Source of the DNA: Uranotaenia lowii
Taxonomy: Eukaryota; Arthropoda; Insecta; Diptera; Culicidae
Assembly (NCBI RefSeq): GCF_029784155.1
Contig: NC_073691.1
Coordinates: 90,168,722-90,232,721, forward strand
Reading direction: 5' to 3'
DNA: 64,000 bases
The translations under genes and the position numbers were made by a program. Under the pieces are notes generated by a model that was given only the letters and a program-made list of their open reading frames with translations, ran no database searches and was not told the DNA's origin. How positions within the stretch are numbered: position 1 is the stretch's first letter; each line of letters opens with the position of its first letter. Positions 10,179 through 21,730 of this stretch are shown here, piece after piece.

Positions 10179-11248
10179 ATGGAACCAATGACGCTTGGAA
10201 GCCCAAGTGGTAGTCCATTACCATCATCCGGAACCTACCTTCCTTCATTTCTCATGGGAGAAACTCCAACAACGCCGCGAACCAACACTTTGTCCCCGAC
10301 AAAAGGACGTGGATCCCTTGCTTTCACACAATCTCCGGTTGCTGGGGGATTTGGAGGCGCTGCGTCACCGGATTTCTGTGTTGGGAAAGGCGGTTTGCCT
10401 CAGAGGTTTTCCCTCGCTGGAGGTGGGGGTAATGCTAATGCAACCAATCTCAACCAATCCGGCCTAAACCACAATACAAGTGTATCTGGTCCACCTACCC
10501 AGGGCTTGTTTGATTCATTTCGCAATGAGAAGCAAATGTTCCACACGCCTACCAAGAATTTTGCTTCACAACCGCAGCAAGCCCCATCAACACCCGGATT
10601 TAATCAATCGGCTTTAGATGCCAATGAATCCTATCTTAACCGGAGTGGCTTCAACGTTTCACGGGTAATGTCTCCAATTCCGATGACCCGGGAGTCGGAG
10701 TATATCCGTGCTACATCAGTTGTGTCTCCACTATCGCACTCCCAGGTGAATTTGAGTCAGCAACAATCCGCCAATGATTACTGGATCACCGTTTTTGGTT
10801 TTCCACAATCTGCTTCATCGATGATTCTAACGCACTTTTCCCAGTGCGGAGCCATCATTGATAAAGTTTTTTCAACCCAGAATGGAAATTGGGTACATCT
10901 CAGATTTAGTTCTCGGTTGGAGTGTGACAAAGCACTTAATTACAATGGAAAAATTATCGGACAGAATCTGATGATTGGTGTGCAGTACTGCAATGATCCA
11001 GTTATTATTGGGAAAGAGAACTGCGATGAACGTAGAGAGTAAGATTTCAGTTATTTTTGAATTTTAAGATTCATTCTCACCAAGGAAATATGTTTGATTT
11101 CAGTTTTTCATTAAGCCGTGTCAGATCGTTAACACACATTGCGTATAAGAATGCTCAAAATCCAACTGACGTTGTCCCAAGCCCAACAGCCCCCAAACGA
11201 AGTTCCGGACTGGTCAGCAAGACTATGGAGTTGATTTTCGGGTTGTAG
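10179..11248 (+). CDS. Nup35: Nucleoporin Nup35 (Nup53) homologue
   Basis: Exons 10179-11038 and 11104-11248; the 65-bp intron has GTAAGA and TTTGATTTCAG and joins in frame, giving 334 residues. Residues 1-195 are low-complexity, rich in Ser, Pro, Gly and Asn. Residues about 199-273 form the atypical RRM (MPPN) fold, with the hallmark YWITVFGFP and GNWVHLRF. The second exon ends in LVSKTMELIFGL, matching the C-terminal amphipathic helix that binds membrane in this family. The protein belongs to the inner ring of the nuclear pore and links Nup93/Nup155 to the pore membrane. Length fits the family (about 320-340). The ATG at 10179 follows the promoter signals closely. Without splicing the frame would stop at 11040 and lose the helix. 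Confidence 0.93.
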
Positions 11249-11849
11249 TAGTTATTACTAATCCTGCGAGAGTCGGTAATTTGATTTATATTTATATCTA
11301 TTAGAAAGTTGACTACTGTTGTGAAACTGTGTGTGTTCTCTAAAACAACTTGAATAATAACAAGCAAAATCATAAACGTCAATGGAGATTTTAAAATTAA
11401 AAAACTACCATTATTAGAAATATTAAAGTTTTTAGCAGGACAAAAAGAAACAACCAAATTTGTGTCGTGTTCATGTCGTTTGTTTGTAGTTAAACTGGGT
11501 TTCACGTTTTAAAAATTTTCAGAGGATGAATATCACTGAACCATTAATAAAATCTTAGTTTCAAAAAATTATCTATCCATAAAATGATCGTTTGATCGAT
11601 AAGAAATTGGTGTTTTTTTTAAATGATTTGACCTTTACATATTTTTGATGCAACCCTTGCTCAATAGTAAATATAGTAAAAAAAAAGTAAATATAGAGAG
11701 CCATACAGCAGAAAGTTATTCTGCAAATGGTCAAAAGGACTCGAGCATGGTAATGATTTAGATGAGATGCACTTACGATTACATATTATGATTTATGACA
11801 AAGACCATTTGGGATAAAACCATCTTAATTGCGTGGCCATTTCTTAGGC
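11249..11849. other. Nup35 3' flank and AT-rich spacer
   Basis: AATAAA-like words occur near 11547. No gene is recognised; the short minus frame at 11505-11155 overlaps the Nup35 last exon and is a shadow. Confidence 0.4.
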
Positions 11850-12053
11850 CGATGGCTTAGTGAGTGCGATGCGATGCGAACCGGCGAATACGATTCAATG
11901 CGGTGAACCACATTTTATGAAAATGTATGTGGATCGCTTAAACCTTACATACTCAACGCGGCAAAGCAGATGTCAATTTGTTCCGTCGCTCGAGTTCGCA
12001 TTAGCCGCATTCGCTAATTCGCATCGCATCGCTCTCACTATGTCATTATGGCC
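11850..12053. mobile_element. Small MITE-like inverted repeat
   Basis: TAGTGAGTGCGATGCGATGCGAA near 11855 (first 20 bases shown in part) is repeated inverted near 12016-12041 (ttcgcatcgcatcgctctca), with GGCC at both outer borders. The 77-codon frame here is a shadow of this repeat. Target duplication is not clear. Confidence 0.5.
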
Positions 12054-12262
12054 TTATGCGATACGACTTAAGGCCCGTTTACAGTTCGCGTAAAAAGTTT
12101 GATTTCGTCAATCACTCGACAACGCGGCAAAACTAAGTTTTGTATTTATATAACATGTATGTTGCATCTATGGTGGATTCAATGAGAAATGGTTAAAAGA
12201 AGAAATTCTGTCAAAATCATATGATTTCTCCTCACGAACCACAAAAAATCTATGTTGATATA

Positions 12263-13241
12263 CACGGAAAATAATAAAAAGGTAAAATTTACCGTTTTGC
12301 GAGGTGAATTTTTTCCACCCCTCTTTCGAGGTAAATTTTACCTTTTTTTCATTCACCTAGCAAAAAGGTAAATTTTACCTTTTTTTCAATTTACCTAGCA
12401 AAAAGGTAAATTTTACCTTTTTCGCATTCACCTAGCAAAATAGTAAATAATACCGTTTTCCCATTTACTGATTTAAAAGGTAAATGCTGGTTGGTTTGAT
12501 TGTTTCAATAAGATAAAAAAAAATACAAAATTCTTTCAAAAATGATATTTATTGGAGATAAATAGGGACTGGTAATTCGGTTTGGCGTTCTTCTGAGCTG
12601 CTATGGCCGCTGAATCCACCTGCGTTGCGTACATTCATGGCCTCCTCCGTTCGACTGATCCGGTCAGGTTCGGCTTTTCCGGCTGGAGGATGACGTGGAA
12701 TACACCTCAAAGCTCTATGGGCCGATCTGAAACAAAATCAATAGTATTATGACGACAACCAGCACAACTAAATGATATTTAAGAACACTTACCATTCTAT
12801 TCCGATTTTCACATATTAGGCTCAAAGCAAAACTTGTTCCTAGAATGACAAAACAGCTTAACCTCAATGAACGGGTTCGGCGAATAGTTACTTTTTTTTT
12901 AGAAGAATTGTACCGTTTTGTTTAGCTCAATCCAGGTCAATTACACCTCGCTACGAGGTAAGTTTTACCTTATTTGGATTTACCTTTTTTTCTAGGTGAA
13001 TTATACTTTTTTATCGAGCTCAATTCAGGTGAACTTCACCTCGCTACGAGGTAAGATTTACCTTTTTTGGATTCACCTTTTTACTCGGTGAATTGTACCT
13101 TTTTTCCAACCTCGATTCAGGTAAATTTTACCTCACTGTGAGGTGAGTTTCACCTCGAAGAGGTAGAAGTTACCTTTTTGGCTTTCACGAGCGTTCACCT
13201 TTGCTAACTCGGTAAATTTTACCTTTTTATTATTTTCCGTG
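12263..13241. mobile_element. CACGG-end TIR element, 979 bp, TA on both sides
   Basis: Ends CACGGAAAATAATAAAAAGG and its reverse complement match over about 33 bp; TA at 12261-12262 and 13242-13243. Both arms are built from AGGTAAATTTTACC-type palindromes with spacers. In the centre, on the minus strand, a 66-bp intron is likely (12792-12727, ATG|GTAAGTG ... TTTGTTTCAG|ATCGG). The exon after it is open for about 58 codons in one frame, but the related element at 7667 does not keep that frame, so coding is doubtful. Confidence 0.85.
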
Positions 13242-13271
13242 TACCCTGTTGAACTATGATTTTTCAGTTTA

Positions 13272-13886
13272 CAGTAGAACCCCGCTAATCCGAGCTCCGG
13301 TTATCCGAGTGTCTGCGTTATCCGAGCTACCATTTTCATACAAAATCTATGTGATTTATTATTATTATCAACACTGCGAAACCATTGACTTTACAATGTC
13401 TCGGCAAAAACTCAAACAATATTTTAATCGAAGAAATTTTCTTTAAAAGACATACACCGTCTTAGCCGATTTAGGCTTTACAGACCCATGCTTTACAGAG
13501 CCCATGCCATCAGTGGACCAGCGATTACCGTCTTACCACGCTAACCACTCGACCACCGAGACGTACAAATCCAAACTCTTAAGGAAAAATTGTAAAGCAG
13601 ACACAGCTTAAACCTATTCTTAAGGAAATGCACATGTATCAAACTAGTCTACGTTACGGTTGACGAAATAAATCAACTTTTGATATATTGTTTTGCTATT
13701 TAATCAACGTTTTCGACGAGTTTTAATAAGCATAACACAGTCCATTTTACCGAGCTATGCGCCTGAATGTATGTTGTACAATAGCAAATGGATATAGGGT
13801 TTGTCGATGTATTTCGTGTTCTTCCATGTTTCACTCGACCGAGGTGATCCTTCCCCCGAGTAACTCAGATAAGTGTGGTGCTACTG
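13272..13886. mobile_element. pogo/Tigger-like MITE, 615 bp
   Basis: Left end CAGTAGAACCCCGCTAATCC and right end (reverse strand) CAGTAGCACCACACTTATCT, flanked by TA at 13270-13271 and 13887-13888. This terminus and TA target are typical of the pogo/Tigger branch of Tc1/mariner. No transposase frame is present. Confidence 0.75.
13500..13563 (-). repeat. tRNA-like (SINE-type) fragment inside the pogo-like MITE
   Basis: On the minus strand the sequence reads CTCGGTGGTCGAGTGGTTAG, then GCGTGG..., which fits an A-box of a tRNA with a long variable arm. The expected B-box (GGTTCGAATCC) is replaced by GGGCTCTGTAAAGC, so this is a partial relic, not a tRNA gene. Confidence 0.4.
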
Positions 13887-14141
13887 TATTTCTTTAAAAT
13901 GGTTAAAAAGTATCCATAATATATCCTGAAAACTCATTTCATGATATCGAATAAACTTTTGATTGGGTTTTTTTAAACCAATTATGATTAAAGTGTCTGA
14001 GAGTGAAACTGTCATTCGCGCAGAAAAAAAAAGTGTCACAAAAAAGCTTTTGTGAATGTTGGGGACTCCTTTGATATTATTTACAAATTACCAACAAATT
14101 CTCGATCAATTTCACGCCAGTTTTTTCTGCCAAGATAAGTG

Positions 14142-16093
14142 ATGAGTGCGAACGACAAAGGCGATGGAATCTCCCGGGAGGAATGGCAGTCTAGATTGGA
14201 AACGTTTCCTTTCAAGCAAGACGACATTAATAAGTTGATTATGAACTATTTGGTTACAGGTGAGTGAATTCAACCTGGATGCCGTAAATTTTTCTCTTTG
14301 AATTTGATTCATCTTCGTCGCATTTCGCAATTTATCTATATTTCTTTAAAAATTTTATCGATTTTTTTGATAAATGATTTAATTGTTCTACAGAGGGTTT
14401 TAAAGAGGCAGCGGAAAAATTCAAGGAAGAGTCTGGAGTGGAACCATCGGTAGATCTGAGCTCCCTCGATAACAGGATTCTTATAAGGGAAGCAGTTCAG
14501 AATGGGCGAATACAAGAGGCAACCCATTTGGTCAATCAGCTTCATCCGGAATTGTTGGATAACGATCGCTACCTTTACTTCCACCTTCAGCAGCTGCATC
14601 TAATCGAACTGATCAGGTAAGTTGTTGATTTTTTGTTTAAAATTATACCTACACGATTTTTATTATCGTAATATAAACAAAGAATTGTATTCATTAGAGA
14701 AATTAAATGCTAACAAACCAATAGCTAGGTCAAAGCATATCTCGTTATTCACTTCTAAGCTTATGGCAAATATAGTAAAACATTATATATTTCCCTATAG
14801 GAAAAATTATTGAAATGGATAGATTCAACACATTCAGTACCGTTCATAATTGTATAGAAATTGAATGCACGTGTTTGTGTGATATACAGTAATTCTACAA
14901 AAATCGGACTTTTTGGACTTTTGCAATTCAAACTCTAATATCTCAGAAACTACGCTATATTTTTAATTAAAATTTTGCAGAATGATTGTTGAAATATCAA
15001 AATTATGTAGAAATCGCATTTCTGGGTTCATGCCTGAAAAATTGTACCTCACGTAACTTTTGATCCCATCTATAAAATTTTTCAAAAACTTCAGACATGC
15101 TAGCTTCATACTTCAACAATCACTCTGCAAAATTTCAATAATAAATGTAGCGTAGTTTCTGAGATATTGCAGTTTGAATAATTAAAGTCCTAAAGTGCGA
15201 TTTGCGTAGAATTACTGTATCTTAGGTCACATAAACACCGGAAAGCTCAAGTTTTGTTATATAAAAGTGTGATAGTTGATCTATCTAACGCGGAAAATTT
15301 GATAAAAAAATATCATCAGAGTTAAAAGTTATGGAAGTTCAAAGTCGAAGTGACAGTGTGAGTGCTTCCAAATTCTATACAATTATGAACGGTACTGTAC
15401 ACGGTACGGTACCTTCACCGAAAAGTTTTGATCTTGAGTTTCAGTTTTTAAGTGTCTCTAGTTTTTATGTTGTTGAATTGATGATTTACCTTTAACTGGT
15501 TTCCCGAATCAATTTGTCCTTGTTTTTCTTTTTGCGGATATCCAATAATCGGTAAACATCATCATTCTTAAACGAAAATTAGTAGATCATATTTTAATCA
15601 CATTACGTTGTAATGATAAGAAGTTAATAAAAGTTCCTTAGTAAAAATATAGCAAACATAGGATAACGTTGCAAGCTTACTTGAAGTTTTAAAAGATCTC
15701 GATTGACAAAACTTCCTGACATTGATTTTGTTATTTCCAACTATCAGAGCTGGAAAGATTGAGGAGGCCCTTACTTTTGCGCAAACACAAATCTCCGAAG
15801 CTGGCGAAAGCAACCCAGAGGTACTCAACGAACTAGAAAGAACGCTGGCCTTATTGGCTTTTGAGAAACCTCAAAACAGTCCGTTTGCTGATTTGCTGGA
15901 CCAAACACACCGGCAGAAGGTCGCCAGTGAGCTGAATGCAGCGATACTACGTATGGAGCACCAGGAGCAATCCAGTCCGCGTATGATAAATGTGCTGAAG
16001 CTGATTCTATGGGCGCAAGCGGAATTGGATAAGAAGAATGTAAAATATCCCAAAATGGTTGACCTGGCGACGGCAACCATCGATCCGAAATAA
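14142..16093 (+). CDS. Gid8: GID8 (TWA1), CTLH E3 ligase scaffold subunit
   Basis: Exons 14142-14259, 14394-14616 and 15748-16093; donors GTGAG and GTAAG, acceptors CTACAG and TATCAG; phases agree and give 228 residues, the same length as human GID8. LisH motif about 27-59 ([10 protein letters not shown] then [10 protein letters not shown]), CTLH about 65-122 ([20 protein letters not shown]), CRA in the last exon ([24 protein letters not shown]-like KNVKYPKM). In other animals GID8 bridges RanBP9 and the RING subunits in the GID/CTLH ubiquitin ligase, in nucleus and cytoplasm. The second intron is 1.1 kb and carries nested MITEs; the first is 134 bp. The next signal upstream is the pogo-like MITE. 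Confidence 0.95.
14835..15397. mobile_element. MITE in GID8 intron 2, outer element
   Basis: CAGTACCGTTCATAATTG at 14835 is repeated inverted at 15380-15397. It holds a second MITE (14887-15217). The left flank reads TT and the right TA, so the target duplication is degenerate or the border is off by a base or two. Confidence 0.65.
14887..15217. mobile_element. MITE in GID8 intron 2, inner element, 331 bp
   Basis: CAGTAATTCTAC ends with long imperfect inverted arms of about 150 bp, TA at 14885-14886 and 15218-15219. The arms make up nearly the whole element, so a transcript of GID8 intron 2 would fold here into a hairpin. Confidence 0.8.
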
Positions 16094-16983
16094 AACTGGT
16101 AGCAGTAACTTAACTTTGTGGTACATGTTTGATCAAAATATAATATTGAGAGACTTATTTGCATTGACATTAAAGAAAGTTATTTTCTTTTTTTTTTGGT
16201 TCTTCGAATTAAAATAAATGAACGATGATGAATCCCAATGATATGGAAATATCAAATATGGGCAACGATAATAATAAGATTGATTTCTTAAGTTGAAGTT
16301 GAATTGTACATGAGTTTAATGATTTTTCCTCTTATAATATTGTTTTAGTACACAGCGTGTCTTATTGGATTCTTCCATGCATCGGCTAAGGTTTTGTTTT
16401 TGATTTTGTAGCAATTGAGTATGAAATATGTACGGTAATTGAATATTTCAATAAAACTTTAATCGCAGATGTCAATAACAATAAATAAATACGAAAGACT
16501 ATTAATCGGGTTTCAATAATGATCCTTTAACACGTTGATTTAGAAAAAAAGAACTTCCCTAGTTATAGGTGAATTATTCTAAAAGCGTATAATATTGAAT
16601 ATGCAATGCAGTTTTTGCAATTTTTTTTATTTTTATTCTACGGTTAAAAAATGTCGGATAAAACCTGGAGGATGGTCGATGATCGGGAAAGGCGAAAGTC
16701 GGAATTGAGCAGGCATGTAACAGGTCAGCCAAAACAGCTTAAGAAAAAAAAAATCAATTTCAAATCTACCCACGTGGACATGCGGGGAGGGGGTAGGGGT
16801 TAGTCAAATGTCCACGGAAGGGGGGTGAAGGATACTTTTTTAAATGACTTCAACGGACAAATCAAAGATTATTTCACCGAAAGAAATTCACAGAGGGGAC
16901 TGTTATGCGGGTATATATCATATGGATCAGTCCCGATGGATATTTTTTTCGAAATTTCTAGAACAAAATCTCTTTTCTTAGCG
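16094..16983. other. GID8 3' flank and spacer
   Basis: AATAAA words at about 16213 and 16451 could end the GID8 mRNA. The rest is AT-rich, with a G-rich patch near 16790-16830. No other gene seen. Confidence 0.4.
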
Positions 16984-17274
16984 CAAGTTCACTGATGTGG
17001 AAAAAGTCGTAGAAATTTTGTCACTTTTAGCACATTTTGAAAATTTTGCCATGCAAAAACATTTTCAAGATCTGTAGCCTTCAAGTTTTTTAACAACACG
17101 TGTTGTAGTTTCGCATGCTGTGATGCAAAAATAGCAATATTTCTATCACATACGGCTGAAATAAACAGTGCTGTGAAAAAAAAGAACGCCCAAAGATCTT
17201 GAGAACATTTTTGCATGGTAAAATTTTCAAAATGTCAAAATTTCTATCACTTTTTCCCAACACCGGTGAACTTG
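16984..17274. repeat. Inverted repeat, arms about 100 bp
   Basis: The left arm (CAAGTTCAC, GAAATTTTG, GAAAATTTT, CATGCAAAAA, CAAGATCT in order) recurs inverted on the right. The words GACTGTTATGCG occur on both outer sides near 16900 and 17330 as direct repeats. It may be a MITE; borders are unclear. Confidence 0.55.
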
Positions 17275-17458
17275 CTCATATTGCTTTATATTGAAGCCCT
17301 ATGTTTAAAATGATGAACTGTTCATATGGGACTGTTATGCGAGTAGGGGTAGTCATATCTTTGTTCAACTTATATTTTGTGTTTATGCATGGAAATCGAT
17401 CCTTTACATTTCGACACGGCGCAATCACCGACGGCGCGTGAAACATTTCCAACCTATA

Positions 17459-18221
17459 CACCCAAAATAATTCTCACTTAAAAAATAAGTGACATCTGTA
17501 GTAAATTCTCGCCATACGTAATTTCATTTGAATTTTAAGTGATGGGTCAAGTGAATTCATTTAAGTGACCGGTCAAGTGAATTACACTATGACGTTCGAG
17601 TGAAATATATCTGAATTTCTAAGTAAGTTTCTAGTTAATTATCTCTCGCGTTTTTAAATAAAAGAACATTTATAGAACACCACTTTGATTTCAAATACTT
17701 ACATTACGCTTTCGCCATAAATTTATTGATTGGAAAATTCCATCGTAATCCCAAGGCAGATCGGTTACTGCGGATAGTGCCACTTCTAAATCTTCCCTGC
17801 TGCAAACCAGAAAAATCTGTCCAGATCAATCCACAAGCTGAAACATGATAACGCCTTTAAATAACTTTTTCTTAAATCACGTTTAACACAAACTACCGCC
17901 AAAATCGCCTAGTAAAAAATCGGAAAAATCCAAATCCAGAATAAGCTTTAAACGCTGCTCTTTAGAATTTGCCATTTTGAACTCTGAAAATAAACACAAA
18001 TACAACCCGACATTCACTTGAAATTCAAGTGATGGGGAAGTGAATATTTTTTCTCACTTCAAATTCAAGTGACGACTGAAGTGAATGTGGATGAATTCAC
18101 TTGAAATTTAAGTGACTGCCGAGTGAAATGTATATGTCGCACTTGAATGGAAGAAAATCACTGGATCCTTGTTTTTAAGTGAAAAATCATGTGTATTTTA
18201 AGAGTGAATTTGGGTTCAGTG
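17459..18221. mobile_element. CACCC-end TIR element with CACTTGAAATTCAAGTG words, 763 bp
   Basis: TA|CACCCAAAATAATTCTCAC at the left, TGGGTTCAGTG|TA at the right. The words AAGTGAATT and AATTCAAGTG repeat many times in both arms. The centre holds a spliced minus-strand unit, listed next. Confidence 0.75.
17704..17975 (-). CDS. Unrecognised small spliced ORF inside TIR element
   Basis: Exon 17975-17897 begins ATG and reads MANSKEQRLKLILDLDFSDF...; a 59-bp intron (17896-17838, GTAGTT ... CATGTTTCAG) joins in frame to 17837-17704, giving 70 residues. A different frame of the second exon looks more protein-like (SGQIFLVCSREDLEVALSAV...) but has a stop just before it, so the true gene may have used another acceptor or lost its frame. 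Function unknown; it is placed in the centre of the element as in its relatives. Confidence 0.4.
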
Positions 18222-18223
18222 TA

Positions 18224-19134
18224 TGATAGGACTCCGCGAACTTCTTGGTGGGAGATATCGCGTTTTATGCACCGCGAAGATCGGTTTGAGGATACCGAAC
18301 CGCCATCACCTCGTTTACTTCAATTTGTTCCAGCACGACGAGTAGACGGCCGGGCCGTAAAAGTGTCCCTCAATTATAGTTCAAAGAAAATTGTTAAAAT
18401 GAAAGAGTGTTGTTATTGTGCAATAAAACTGTTTGAATTGTGAACAAGTTGTGTCATCATTGGACCATAAGAAAAATGAACAAGAAAACTTACCCGAAAA
18501 TTTGGGAGCAAGTGTCCGCATCAATTTAATGTCTAGGAATCACCCACTGCAACCCTGAGCCCTCGACATTTGGTCCTTCGAACCGATCGAGGCTCTGAAT
18601 CCGGAACAGATCCGGATTAGATCTATTCGGAAGCTAGAGTGCCGCTAGCCTTAACGCCATCACAACCGTGGATGCCAAGCGCCATCTTGATGAACGTCGT
18701 TCAACTCGACACAACAAAGGAATATACAAGGCATATTTCTATCAACGAAAAGGTTGCACTCCAAGTTCCATGTTCATCTCTACCGGATCTCATACCACCA
18801 TCAAATTCGGCTGCACACATCACATCATCTCCGCCGGAGGCCCGCGGATCGATTCGATACCAATCGTGCCTGGAACACCTAAACACGTACATCATCTTGA
18901 TTCGGTCAAGCACCCCACATTTCATTAGAGAACCATTACAACCAAGTAACAATTAGCCAGCAACGGATTTAATGAAAATACAAAGTAAATTTCTTGCCTT
19001 GCTAAGGTAATTAGCATTCCAAACACTTTACCGTCGCTTGCCGAGCTACTTGGTCTCTTTTTTTCTTCATCGCACAAAATGTCGTCCGCAGCCTCAGAGG
19101 CCGTCGTCACAGTTTATCTTCATCGTTCAGCAAC
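18224..19134. other. Unassigned repeat-like sequence
   Basis: Several overlapping short frames, no domain recognised. It lies just before the BEL gag relic and may be the worn leader of that element. Confidence 0.35.
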
Positions 19135-19735
19135 ATCTATGAATTCGACGAGAGTTTCCAAGAACCCCGAGACATCGCAGAAGCTCCAGTCCAACTAGAA
19201 ACAGTCGTCGAAATCTGGTCCGAATACGCCAAGGTCCAGTCAGAACTGGAAACACTAGACGAGCACTGGATAAGTACCTGGAACAAAAAACTTCATTTGA
19301 AGCCGCTTACTATCGAGTGGAGGGATTTTTGCTTCAAAAATGCCCTCCACAAGCCACAACACAACCACCAACTCCTGCCACACAGCTCCATCACACGCAC
19401 GTTGAATTGCCCGTGGTTTCCTGGAAATTTCGACCACTGGCTCCTCATCACAAGAATTGTCGAACATCCAGAAATTTTATTATCTCCGAGCATCGCTTAC
19501 TGGAGAAGCTCTATCACTCATCCAAACCATTCCAATATCAGCCACGAACCCTATGCTTGGAATTTGCTTACCCAACACTACCAAAATTTTCGCTTGCTAA
19601 AGAAAACTACGTCCAAACACTTTTTGAATTTCGGACGACGACGAGAATCGAACACTGAACTGCATTCATTGGTCGAAAAAATTGAAGCCAATGTCCGAAT
19701 TCTGTGCAGTACATTTTCGAGACCTCACTGATTTT
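19135..19735 (+). pseudogene. BEL/Pao gag relic with frameshifts
   Basis: One frame reads ETVVEIWSEYAKVQSELETL, then a shift near 19270 leads to SFEAAYYRVEGFLLQKC, and another frame gives WNLLTQHYQNFRLLKK near 19560. These are the Pao-type gag landmarks (coiled start, EAAYYxVxGFLL, HYxN...LL). Frames change several times and no protease or RT follows, so it is dead. It is not a copy of the element at 1-3921. Confidence 0.65.
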
Positions 19736-20638
19736 GTACAGCGCAGAGCAGTGCTCAAAACTGTTGACATGCTTGGATGAAAGTGAAATAATTGTCCATT
19801 CACATTTCACGTTCCCATCATTGCCCCCGATCAATCAAAATAGCAATCTGTGACTGACTTTCAAACAACAGTCACTTCAATTTCGTACCCGCGAATGTGA
19901 ACTTTTCAAAAACTTAGTAATTTATCTAAAATTTGGCGATCATGATAGAGTTGGAAACAACGCATTTTTCCCATTAATTTTTCCAGGTCATAGTCTATTA
20001 AGAAACTATTAAGTACCAATGAAAATAATCGGTTTTAGAGGCATTTTGTCTTACGGACACACCTAAAGATACAAGGAAATGGTGGTCACGTTAAGTTGAT
20101 TTCGCAAACGTCCAGACGTCATAGTTAGGGATCCGGAAGAAAACTTTTTCAGTTGTCTGGTAGAATAGAAAGTATATCCGATCATGAAAAATCCAATTGA
20201 CCTGATTGAGTTTTTTTTACTGTCACGACTTTGTGGATTGAATGAGTGTAGAGTGAATGAAGAAAGCAAAACATGTATTCACTGTCATTATGAAGTTCGG
20301 CTAGGTTTATGATTTTATTTCATCGTCTTTCGAAACACGTGGGAAAAAGCCGGGAATTTTTGGCTCAGTCAAAGTATGAAGAAATAGGTCGAAACAAGTA
20401 GAAATGCATTCTTGTTTGAGCCGCCGTAGCGCAAAGTCGTGACATTTTCTTCGGGTGAAGCTAAATTAGAAACAAGATCCGAACCGTGAAAAAGTTTATT
20501 TCATCAGTTTTTGGCAAATGAATAACACTGATAGTTCGAGTGCTGGGAAAACGACATGAGTGTAGGGGGCACCTATGGATGGCGTTTTAGGAAATGCCGA
20601 ATAGTGGGCCGTATAAGCACCTTATACCATACCAGGAC
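19736..20638. other. Spacer, no gene recognised
   Basis: AT-rich with no long frame. The upstream reverse transcriptase of the Penelope-like element may be here in eroded form, but I cannot trace it. Confidence 0.35.
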
Positions 20639-20639
20639 A

Positions 20640-21730
20640 AAACAATAAAGTTTGTAATCTACTGGAAACCAACCTTAACTGACAGGTTTATTACATTACG
20701 GTCGACTCAAATCACTTTACTCACTTACTTAATGATCCCGCGCCGATCCACCGGTGCATAGGGCCGTGGTAAAAGACCTCCACTGTTGACGATCCGGAGC
20801 CAGCGTCTTCACCTGGTCCCAGTCAAGATTCTCGTCGACAGTTCGGATTTCAGCGGCTAGGCTTCGCCGCCACGAGTTTCTGGGCCTGCCTCTTCTTCGA
20901 TGACCTTCTGGATTCCAGTCAAGCGCCTCTCTGCAAATCTCGTTTTCATCTTTTCGCAGCGTGTGCCCAATCCATCTCCACTTACGTTCCCGAATCTCGA
21001 TTTCTAGCGCCCTTTGATGACACCGGCGATCACTTTGGTGCTCAAAAAACATGCTGCCTTCCACTCTATGGCACATCGGCTGTACCATATTCCAATGGAA
21101 AAGCCTGAGTTTGAAGACGAGAAGCAAAACATTTTTGATGCAGGGATTGTGAATGGATACGACAATGACTTCGTTCGTAAAATTCTTCACAAGCACGCCC
21201 GAAAAAAGTACCGAAGTGATGCAACAACACTAACACCGGATAAAGAAGAATCACAAAGAGTTAGTCTACCGTTTTATCCAAAATTGACTAACGGAATCAG
21301 CCAGATTCTTCGGCAGCATGGTCAAAAAACTGCATACAAGAGTGGAAACACCCTCAAGGATCGTCTAGTCTCGCTTAAAGACAAGATTCCTGAGGAGGAT
21401 AGATCCGGAATTTACGAAATTCCATGCAGCAGCTCCTCGGCTATTTATATTGGTCAAGCTCGCCGTAAATTCAAAGTCCGTCTCAAAGAACACAAAAATG
21501 CCGTTGAGAATGGAAGAATTAATGAATCAAGTGTTGCCGCCCACATAACAGAGTTTGACCATTCCATCGATTGGAAAAAGGTCAAATTTAGGAAGTTTGT
21601 ACGAAAAACATCACATCTGAATGCTTGGAAGTCGATGTTCATCAGCACCGCCGAAAAACCGTTGATGAACGAACACGATCCGCCGATCATTTCACCCCTC
21701 TTCAACCTGATCAACCAAAAATCCGCATAA
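20640..21730 (+). pseudogene. Penelope-like element, RT end and GIY-YIG endonuclease, split by an RTE insertion
   Basis: The RT tail (IKFVIYWKPTLTDRF) is at 20640-20700; after the 310-bp RTE insertion the frame resumes (AAFHSMAHRLYHIPM) and runs to the stop at 21730. The GIY-YIG nuclease is clear: SGIYEIPC ... AIYIGQARRKFKVRLKEH at about 21405-21490. Penelope-like elements pair this nuclease with an RT related to telomerase. The 3' flank contains the GAAACCGGTCGAC word often seen after such elements. The RT is nearly all missing, so this copy is a 5'-truncated relic. The 238-codon frame starting at 21014 begins within the RTE piece and is therefore not a natural start. Confidence 0.8.
20719..21028 (-). 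mobile_element. RTE-type non-LTR retrotransposon 3' fragment, 310 bp
   Basis: Minus strand encodes the typical C-terminal tail of RTE-class ORF2: RERKWRWIGHTLR, GRPRNSWRRSL, LAPDRQQWRSFTTALC. It ends in a TAAGTAAGTGAG-like simple tail. ATCACTTT at 20711-20718 is repeated at 21029-21036, an 8-bp target duplication. It is 5'-truncated, as is normal for this class. Confidence 0.85.

Noticed and set aside
21014..21060. Start of the 238-codon nuclease frame
   Set aside because: The first codons lie in the RTE insertion and its duplication, so this is not a natural start.
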